The notes under the pieces were generated by a model. It had not been told where the DNA came from. It saw nothing but the letters and a program-made list of their open reading frames with translations, and searched no databases. The position numbers and the translations under genes were made by a program. Shown piece after piece: positions 1-7,018 of a stretch of DNA of 10,510 nucleotides. Position 1 is the stretch's first letter; the number at the start of each line of letters is the position of its first letter. This DNA comes from Nephromyces sp. MM_2019 (lineage: Eukaryota > Apicomplexa > Aconoidasida > Nephromycida), in the NCBI GenBank assembly GCA_015657535.1, contig JADHZB010001503.1, positions 1 to 10,510 of the forward strand, read 5' to 3'.

Positions 1-191
1 TGTGTGTGAGACTATGAAACTCTTGGAAGATCTCAGTGTATAGGTGAAAATCTGATTGTGTGTGTGAAAATCTCCTCCTCTTTAAAGCTCTTTTGCATCC
101 CACATAGTTTCCAAAATGAATAGCTAAACCAACTTGTGTGCACCTCCGGGTAGCTGCTCTTCTTATCCCCCAATCCCCCTTCTCCCCCCAG
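1..191 (+). other. 3' part of a NOT1 intron (incomplete at the left edge)
   Basis: This stretch precedes the first recognisable NOT1 exon. It contains TG runs and a near-repeated GTGAAAATCT motif (about 43-52 and 64-73). It ends in a long pyrimidine tract, with many C runs, followed by CAG at 189-191, a strong 3' splice site. The reading frame of the next exon is closed by TGA at 117-119, and the residues encoded between there and 191 do not resemble NOT1, so the exon boundary at 191/192 is the natural choice. The earlier exons lie outside the window. Confidence 0.8.
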
Positions 192-2604
192 GTAAAGCTT
201 GTTCCCGAGATTAACAGAAAGCCTTCTATACTCACCAACTACATGGTGCGTTTGCTAAGCAACTCATTGAAAAAGGAGATCGACGAGTTTATACACACTG
301 GAAGACGAGGGGTTTTGCCGATGATACTGAAGAAGCTCCGCTTAGACCCCCGAGAAGCCATAGTTAAGGGGTGTAAATACAGCATTCCTATGATGAACTC
401 CCTAGTGTTGTATGTAGGAGTGATTGCCAACGATCTCAATAGGGTTAAGGCGGCTACTCTCCATCCAGCCTCTGAGTTGCAGGCTTTTGCATCTTCAGCT
501 ACAGATGGTATGAGCTCCTCATCCTCTTCTTCGGTGTGTGCTCCAGCGACCTGCTGCACCTCTTCTGTTGGTGAAGCTGGTGGTTTGGTAGATAGAGGGT
601 TGCTTCCACCCACCACCTCCACGATGATGTCTTCATCATCAGGAGCAGCTACAGGAGGCTCGCACATACACTCTTCCTCCCTATTAGCTACTTATGGAAC
701 CGCTGCAACTACTTTAGCTGCAGGTTCTCTTGCTTCAGGAGGAGGACCTCCTCCCCCCAACCTCCCTCCCGTCTCAAGCGATGCTTACAACAGCTCTTCA
801 CACACGAGCTGGCCAGGTTATCTCAATGGTGCTAGTAGTAGTGGAGCTGCCACCCCCAGTAGCCCCTCACCCACCCCCCATATTGAGAATAGCGCTGCAT
901 CTGGTGGTGGTGGTGGTGCTTCCACCTCTGCCTCTGCCTTTACTTCTACGTCTACCTCTGATGATGTTGTGTGGGGAGTAGCCCCGTCGTCTTCCTCCTC
1001 GTCTCTCTCTCAATCTGATCGAAGAGGAATTTTCGCCCCTAACAACTTCATCATTGGAGGAACTCGCAACTTGGAGCTCTTCCTCTACCTCGTGAAGGAG
1101 TTGGACATGGAGGGGAGATACATGTTTTTTAGTGTTATAATGAATCATCTGAGGTATCCCAACACACACACACGCTACTTCTCTTTCCTAGTCTTGTGGT
1201 TGTTTGGGACCTGCGAGTATGAGATTGTGAAGGAGCAGATCACTAGGGTTCTGTTTGAGAGGTTGATCGTTCATCGTCCGCATCCTTGGGGGTTGCTTAT
1301 CACTTTCATTGAATTAGTTAGGAACGGCAGGTAAGGCGGATGGGAGGGGTTTGGGGTATTGGGGGGTGTGTTTGGGGGTAGGTGGAGTTGGTGGTGGGTG
1401 GAGTGGATGGTGGTGGGTGGTGGGTGGAGTTGGTGGTGGAGAGGGGATGGGGTGGAGTTGGTGGTGGGTGGAGTGGGTGGAGTGGATGGTGGTGGGTGGA
1501 GTTGGTGGTGGGTGGAGTGGGTGGAGTGGATGGTGGTGGGTGGAGTTGGTGGTGGGTGGTGGAGAGGGGATGGGGTGGAGTTGGTGGTGGGTGGTGGAGA
1601 GGGGATGGGGTGGAGTTGGTGGTGGAGAGGGGTTGGGGTGGAGTTGGCGGTGGGTGGAGTGGGTGGAGTGGGTGGAGTTGGTGGTGGAGAGGGGAGTGGG
1701 TGGAGTTGGTGGTGGGTGGAGTTGGTGGAGTTGGTGGTGGGTGGAGTTGGTGGAGTTGGTGGTGGAGAGGGGATGGGAGGTATAGTGGGGGGTGGGTACA
1801 GCGGTGCTTAAAAGGGTTTGCTGTTCGGGACTTTGTGGGCGGTGGGATGTAATAAGGGTAGTGGTGTAGAGTATGGGGTGAGATGTAGTAAGAGAATTGG
1901 AGCAGATTGTGAGGTGTAGTGGGGGGTGGAGTAGGTTGGAGAGGTTTTGGTGGGGCAGATTTGGTGAGAGTTTGGTGTATTGAGATTGGGAGGAGATGGA
2001 TGTAGGAATATACATGGGGGAGGCCCAAGGGAACTTGGGTAGAGAGAGTGTGTATCTTCGTCCCTATATGGCGCGTAAGGTATCATCAGTTCAAAATTCT
2101 TGCAGGCTTCTCATTCCTTGATAGTGTTCAAGTATGTAAGTGTGTGTGTGTGTATGTGCGGTTGCAGATGTAGAGGATGATGTTCCTGCAATACAACGAT
2201 TGATTATTCATTTGCTTTGATGATTTGATCAGAAGCTGCTTGTAAACCCCCAGAATTCTTCCCCTTCCACTCAAGGGCCTCGCACACATGCTTTCCCAGT
2301 GTACGTACACCTACCCCCTTACCCCTACATCTCACACACGCCTTTTCCTGGTCTTTTTCGCTGCAGTTTCAACTTTTGGAAGTGTGCGTTTGTTAATGCT
2401 ACGCCTGAAGTGTATAACCTATTGAAGTCGGTTACTCAACCCTGCTTCGACATGCCTAGCGGTTCTACACACACTCAGCAGCGAAGCAACGTTAAGAATG
2501 GGAAGGGGGTGACTTTACCGTCTCCCTCTCAGGATATCTCAGAGGCTCAGGTAGCCTCTGCAGCATCTGCGGCAGCGAATTTACTCTCTAGTTTCCAGAG
2601 TTGA
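192..2604 (+). CDS. NOT1: NOT1, C-terminal part, CCR4-NOT complex scaffold subunit; join(192..1330, 2367..2604), 5' incomplete
   Basis: NOT1 is the large scaffold of the cytoplasmic and nuclear CCR4-NOT deadenylase complex. Its C-terminal domain docks the NOT2/NOT3(5) module. The two exons give 458 residues plus TGA at 2602-2604. Exon residues 1 to about 100 carry the start of the domain (PEIN, ILTNY, NSLVLYVG). Exon residues about 292-380 carry the most conserved block, including MEGRY, LRYPNTHT, EQITRVL and LIVHRPHPWGLLITFIEL, which is nearly identical to animal CNOT1. Between them is an insertion of about 180 residues rich in Ser, Gly, Thr and Pro. The exon ends CAG|GTAAGG and the next begins after a TTTTTCGCTGCAG acceptor. 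The split codon AG|T gives Ser, and reading continues FNFWKCAFVNATPEV, matching the animal FWNHEFVHCAPEI region. The last about 45 residues, rich in Ser, Ala and Gln, extend beyond the animal C-terminus. Homology is recognised by eye; the splice junctions are inferred from consensus and phase. Confidence 0.93.
492..1037 (+). repeat. Low-complexity Ser/Gly/Thr/Pro-rich coding insertion in the NOT1 C-terminal domain
   Basis: About 180 codons with no stop separate the two conserved halves of the Not1 domain. Animal proteins have only a short linker of roughly 20-30 residues there. The insert contains several poly-Ser runs, a PPPP run, a Gly run encoded by a (GGT)5-like microsatellite at about 903-918, and repeated Ala/Ser/Thr. 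It is probably a disordered surface loop. I found no convincing GT...AG pair that would remove it in frame, and its uninterrupted frame favours translation, but an unrecognised intron is not excluded. Confidence 0.75.
1331..2366 (+). other. Last NOT1 intron (1036 bp)
   Basis: The 5' splice site is CAG|GTAAGG and the 3' splice site is a pyrimidine-rich stretch ending GCTGCAG at 2366. A stop codon (TAA, 1332-1334) closes the exon frame at once if the intron is retained. The 5' 450 bp are a G-rich minisatellite listed separately. The rest (about 1800-2340) is G-rich, then mixed sequence with a short TG run at about 2140-2155 and the palindrome GTGTACGTACAC at 2299-2310. Confidence 0.9.
1374..1795 (+). 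repeat. G-rich GGTGGA/GTTGGTGGT minisatellite inside the NOT1 intron
   Basis: Over more than 400 bp the + strand is almost entirely G, T and some A, with practically no C. The basic words are GGTGGAGTTGGTGGT, GGTGGAGTGG and GGAGAGGGGATGGG. Two higher-order tandem duplications are exact: a 44-bp unit at 1451-1494 and 1495-1538, and a 35-bp unit at 1539-1573 and 1574-1608. The G strand is the sense strand, so the pre-mRNA carries it. All three forward frames and two reverse frames stay open across it only because the repeat words lack stop codons; they are not genes. Confidence 0.95.
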
Positions 2605-3480
2605 GTGCTGCTTTATGTGGTGTGTGTGTGTCTGTTTTTTCGTGTGTGTGTGTGTCTGTTTTTTCGTGTGTGTGTGTCTTAAATCCTTTTTTGTGTGTGC
2701 ATTGTGTGCTACTTTTTTATCATATGATATTGATTTATCTCTAGCATACCATGTAAGCTTTTATCTGTGTGCAAGCTTCTCTGTTTAGACTATTTGGTCG
2801 CTAATAGTATTCGTTGGTATATGCGTAGTGTGTAAGCCTGGTGTATAGCTGCTGTATAGACAACTGGTAGTGGATAGCGTGTGCATATGTGTATGTTTGT
2901 TTGTGTGTGTGTTATCTGGGTTATATGAGAGGTAAGGTAGTGACGATGTTATGGCTAGTATGTATTTAGTGAGGTATTGGTGTGGTGGTTTTAGTTTGTG
3001 TGTGAAGGCTGGTATGCATATGCTAGTGTATGTAGGCTGGTGTACATACGGTAGTGTGTGCTGACCCCTTTGCGTAGGCTGGTGTGCCATTCTTGTGCGG
3101 ATATTAGGTGTGTAGTTCATCTTAGTGGTTCTCTCGCCAACTATTTGCCTCAGATAGTCTTTATGGTATCTCTTTCTATATTCATGTGTGTATGTGTGCG
3201 TGTGTGTATAATTGAGTGTGTGTGTGTGCATGTGTTACCATTGCTCGTTTTGTGTGTGCACCCCATAAGTGTAGCTTATCTAGTGAATGATCGTTACTCC
3301 AATGTGTATGCCTATTAGCGGAGCTTTTTCCCTGTGTGTGCACGGCTACTATCAAGGGGCTGTGAGTGTATATACACTGCATGTGTGTGTGTGTGTGTGT
3401 GTCTAGCTTAGAGCTTTTCACTATGAAGGTTATGATGCTAGCATTTTCCAAATAAACTTTGGTATATATATAACCTTTAT
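2605..3480 (+). other. Region downstream of the NOT1 stop, probable 3' UTR, TG-rich
   Basis: Immediately after the stop there is a short tandem repeat: GTGTGTGTGTGTCTGTTTTTTC at 2620-2641, a 24-bp version at 2642-2665, and a partial third copy to 2680. TG-rich DNA continues to about 3250. The first AATAAA I see after the stop is at 3451-3456, which could serve as a poly(A) signal if this lineage uses one. A (TG)n run lies at about 3382-3402 and the 14-bp palindrome AGTGTATATACACT at 3365-3378. The 3' end is not determinable from sequence alone. Open frames here are TG/CA repeat artefacts. Confidence 0.35.
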
Positions 3481-4470
3481 ACTGTCACATAGTAGCTAAG
3501 AAAACTCTATGTTAAGCATTCCTTGCTTATATGTGTGCGTTGCTTATATAAAGCCGACTCTCTACTTGAAGCGGTACTGTTATTATCCTGAAGGTACACA
3601 GCTAGCATACGTTGAAGAATCCACACACACGTATGCGAAGCTGCTTTTTCCGTTAGTATGATGTGTTGGAGCAAATCATTCTGATAAGCCGCTTGCGAAT
3701 GATGAGGCATGCCTTGATATGTATGTATGTTTGTGTGTGTGGGTTGAGACATGCGTTTACTGCGATGTGTGTATATAGTTTTTGTCCTTAATCAATGGTA
3801 CTTTCCTGTAAGGTGTGAAGTCTGTGTGCATGAGATCTGGGTTGGTGTGAGATATTCATGGTGTGTGCGGCATATATCTATAGTGTGTGGAATATACCTG
3901 TATATAGTGCGTTTGGCAGACCTGTATATAGTGTGTGTGTCGTTCTCTTATATCTTATCTTCACGTCTTCTAAGCATTAATAATATATGTGTGTGTTAGC
4001 TAGGAAAAGCTGCCTTTTCCTTGAGTATAGCACGAAACTAGCACTCAAAGTTTTCCTCTTGAGATCTTCTTGCTTTGCTATGTACGTACACTTAAAATGG
4101 CTGCTGTGTATATAGTCTTGGCACGCACAAACATGCACACAGCTATGTACATGGACTGTGTATGCGTAAGAGTAGGTCTTTACACTCCAAGCAACTCCAC
4201 ACCCAACTATACAGTGTATATACACCTACTATATATATGCTTTCAAAAGAGTATATCGCTGCACCCGAGCGACTGCACGCACACTGAAACGCTAGTACCA
4301 TCATTAGGGTTTAGCCTATCTTTAACTTGTTTCTGTAGGATACTCTGTAGAAAACTAGTAATTAGCCAGGAACTCTGCCTATGAAACTTCACCTACCTAT
4401 ACTATAAGACTGGCGCCATATGGTGCCCTAGAGTAATCGTAATGACTTTTAGTAGCAAACTCCGACACAT
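3481..4470. other. Intergenic DNA between convergent genes, no gene recognised
   Basis: Mixed sequence with TG-rich patches. It holds a TATATAAA word at 3545-3552 and a 24-bp period duplication around ACCTGTATATAGTG (3896 and 3920). There are two adjacent hairpins at 4003-4048. The palindromes TGTACGTACA (4081-4090) and GTGTATATACAC (4214-4225) also lie here. Near-palindrome GGCGCCATATGGTGCC is at 4412-4427. The long ORFs here encode Val/Cys-rich or His/Thr-rich repeats typical of translated TG/CA runs and are not credible. Confidence 0.6.
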
Positions 4471-4473
4471 AAA

Positions 4474-4710
4474 CCCACTGGCCAACACTACACACACACA
4501 CACACTCACCCACTGGATAGCATTACACGCGCACATGCACACACTGGCCAACGCTGTACACACGCACATGCACACACCCACTGGATAGCATTACACATGC
4601 ACACACTGGCCAACACTACACACACACACACACTCACCCACTGGATAGCATTACACGCGCACATGCACACACTGGCCAACACTACACACACGCACATGCA
4701 CACACACATT
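4474..4710. repeat. 128-bp-period tandem minisatellite, CA-rich
   Basis: The word ACTGGCCAACACTA recurs at 4477 and 4605 and is followed by the same (CA)n stretch, the same CCACTGGATAGCATTACAC word and the same CGCGCACATGCACAC stretch, giving a period of 128 bp. Within each unit two shorter words alternate: ACTGGCCAAC (4477, 4543, 4605, 4671) and CCACTGGATAGCATTACAC (4510, 4578, 4638). Copies are nearly identical, which suggests recent duplication. Confidence 0.9.
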
Positions 4711-4729
4711 GCCAGCACTCCATAGCTAC

Positions 4730-5019
4730 TAGCTCAGTATACCCTGTCTTCATTGAGTTTTTTTATGAAATTTTTGAAGTTTTGAAGTCTTCATTTCTTA
4801 AAGGTGGAAATCTGCTGATTGTAAGCTTGGAGGCTGTTTCGCCTTCTCTGTATTATACATAATTCTTCATCTTCTTTGGCATTTTCTTCATCTTCTTTGG
4901 GGTTTTCTCCTCCCCATCCTCCCCCTCCACCTTCTTCGCATTCCCCCCTTCAATGTGAGATGTCGAATGAAATATTCTTCATTTTCAACGTAGCGTAGCC
5001 TACTTAAAGCCCTTGTACG

Positions 5020-5020
<1 letters not shown>
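4730..5020. other. Intergenic segment, pyrimidine-rich, no gene recognised
   Basis: Low in TG/CA repeats. It includes T-rich and CTT-rich stretches and a tandem duplication with 21-bp period of TCTTCATCTTCTTTGG (from 4864 and 4885). A C/T-rich tract follows at about 4900-4950. No open frame has a recognisable domain. Confidence 0.5.

Positions 5021-5021
<1 letters not shown>

Positions 5022-5050
<29 letters not shown>
5022..5050 (+). repeat. (GT)n microsatellite
   Basis: An uninterrupted alternating GT run of 29 bp, the longest perfect dinucleotide run I noticed in the window. It splits two non-repetitive intergenic segments. Confidence 0.95.
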
Positions 5051-5580
5051 CATTGTATGTACATTGGAGTTTCCCATGAGTCCTCTGGAAATGCTCCGGG
5101 TAATTGGCCTGTTTTTCTGAGGGTACTGAGATAGCTTATGTGCTGCAGGGCTTTCACGCGTATATATACTCGCAATAGGGTGTTTTAGCCCTCGCACACG
5201 TGGCAATCAGTCGCTAATATGCACATACTCACACAGAGACGCACACACACACAGGGAGACACGAGCATACAGACGGAGGTACGCATGTGGAGACGTACAC
5301 GCACACACGGTGACAGACACATACTTAGATATCCACACACGGAAACATGCACATGGAGACACACACACACTCTCAGATTCACCTGTTTGAATACCATTTG
5401 TGCCTTGCACGATATACAGTCAGCTTTGTGCCTGTGTTTATACTCCAAAGAAGACGCGGTTTTGTTACTTGTAGGTTTTTATGTGTATGTACACTATTAG
5501 GAGTTCTGCCATTCTTTGCAGTCGAGGACTCAACATTGAAGGTTGACCTGATGCCTTAGCCTTGAAAAGAGACTTAATTT
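5051..5580. other. Intergenic DNA with a CA-rich block, no gene recognised
   Basis: The segment 5051-5215 is mixed sequence. From about 5220 to 5375 the + strand becomes CACACA/GAGACA-rich. From 5390 to 5560 it is mixed again and includes an acceptor-like TTCTGCCATTCTTTGCAG ending at 5521, and on the - strand a donor-like CAG|GTGAAT next to 5387. Neither site could be joined into a recognisable coding sequence. Confidence 0.5.
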
Positions 5581-6110
5581 TGTGTATACATGAATGTCAT
5601 GGGGGGTGTGTGGGTGTTTGTGTGGGAGAGGATGCAGCTACATATGCGTGTGCGCGTGTGCGAGTGAAAGGGCAAACACTTGTATGTGCGGATGCTCGGG
5701 TAAAGGTAGAATCACGCGTGTGTGCGTGGATTCCTGTTCAAGCTGCACCACTGTGTGTGTATACAAGGTGCCAGATGCATTGCTGCAATGCTACTAAACT
5801 GTATGGACTACGCTCGTTTCTCAAGTGTGTGTGTGCACTCGGCTTGTGGATGTTGCAATGAGGGAAAGGTTTGATTGGAAAGCTTCAGTGGCATCCTCCT
5901 AGTTAAAGGCTTCCAGCTCTAATGTAATGTGTTCGTTGTGTTTTAGCTCGTGCAGTGTACGTACACTCTACTGTAAAGCTACATTAGGGGGACTTCATTC
6001 GGTTGTGATCTCAGGGAAGGGTATGTATATGCAGCGGCCACTTCCACACACGTAACGCGCAACTAGGCATCAATGCTTTACTTATTTGCAGTCTACATAA
6101 AGCCCTCAAA
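5581..6110. other. Intergenic DNA, TG-rich then mixed, no gene recognised
   Basis: From 5581 to about 5850 the + strand is rich in TGTGTG and GTGCG words. From 5850 to 6110 it is mixed, with the perfect 14-bp palindrome AGTGTACGTACACT at 5954-5967. A possible acceptor (GTTGTGTTTTAG, ending 5946) and a possible donor (GG|GTATGT near 6018) bracket about 70 bp that is open in one frame but matches nothing I know. Confidence 0.5.
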
Positions 6111-6114
6111 CACC

Positions 6115-6325
6115 CCATGCACACGCACAGAAACGACTACGCACACACAGGATTACACACATACACACTAAAAATACACAGCAGAACACACGCCGAAACA
6201 TATATAAACCCACTCACGCACCAACACACACCAAAGCACAGACCAACACATGCTTCCAAACACCCACATACACGCACACTACAATACACACATCAAGACC
6301 CACCCGCACACACACACACACATAT
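6115..6325. repeat. CA-rich degenerate simple-sequence block
   Basis: The + strand is dominated by ACACAC, ACGCAC and CCACACA words with few T except in TACACA. The His/Thr-rich open frame across it is a by-product of the repeat. It lies in the gap between the two genes. Confidence 0.85.
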
Positions 6326-6329
6326 CATA

Positions 6330-7018
6330 TCTGAATATATCAATCTCCTCATCCCCGGTACATCTCGAGCTTCCATAGTCGATTCACACATTAAACGCTG
6401 TGCTTTAGCAGCGTACTGTATCTCGCATGCTGAGCAGAACATATACACACACACTAAGTAGAATATGCACACACACCAACTGCTCTTTGTATGTTGCTCT
6501 GGGTATACGTACACTCGTTCTATGTTCTAGAGGGAGAAGTGTGTGCTCGTTGCTATCGATTGCAGTGGCTTTTTCGGCGAAGAGCTCAGATCTATTGCCA
6601 AGTGAAGATAATTTCACTGCCTTAACGATGAGATACCACTCCTCCGCGTACACGTATATACCTCCATCCACATCCGGTGTACTTACTCCTCGTAGAGATA
6701 TCTCTTTATGCTCATTCACCTACTATACAAGCAGTAAGGCGATTCTCCAGGAGTATGGTAGATCGAAGACGCAACGAATTGCTCGCGCACACCGTGCGCT
6801 AAGCTGAAGAAGAAATTCAAGGTAGCTCAGGTGGGTTACCGTGTTAGTGCACACACGCAGAGGCTAACCGAACGCATTCCATGGGCTAAACTCGTAAACA
6901 CACGGAGTTGGATGCTGCACATGGATTTGCATGCTAAACACCAAGTTGCTTGCAACACACACACACACCCTTAATAGCTTAGCTTAGCTCTCTTCAACTC
7001 ACCTCATTGATATCAGAC
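6330..7018. other. Mostly non-repetitive DNA downstream of SF3B5, with unassigned exon-like segments
   Basis: This stretch lies just beyond the SF3B5 stop on its 3' side, so part may be SF3B5 3' UTR. Between 6513 and 6719 open frames run on both strands without repeat bias. On the - strand, a strong acceptor (TTTCTTCTTCAG) next to 6803 and a consensus donor (GTAAGT, 6686-6681) frame a 117-bp exon-like segment, but all three of its frames contain stops near 6710-6725. I recognise no protein in any frame. Confidence 0.4.

Noticed and set aside
239..667. 142-codon open frame on the - strand opposite the NOT1 exon, and other frames over the insertion
   Set aside because: Shadow of the NOT1 frame. 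The + strand reading has unmistakable NOT1 motifs on both sides.
1351..1852. Three overlapping forward open frames rich in Gly/Trp/Val and two reverse Pro/His/Thr frames over the NOT1 intron
   Set aside because: They exist because the G-rich repeat contains no stop triplets in any frame. They sit inside an intron with clean splice sites, and their residues are pure repeat translation.
5185..5448. - strand frame with a CISCKA motif (CxxC) before a CAG|GTGAAT donor
   Set aside because: Only about 20 residues are non-repetitive, there is a single CxxC pair, and no neighbouring exon continues it, so a zinc-binding protein cannot be claimed.
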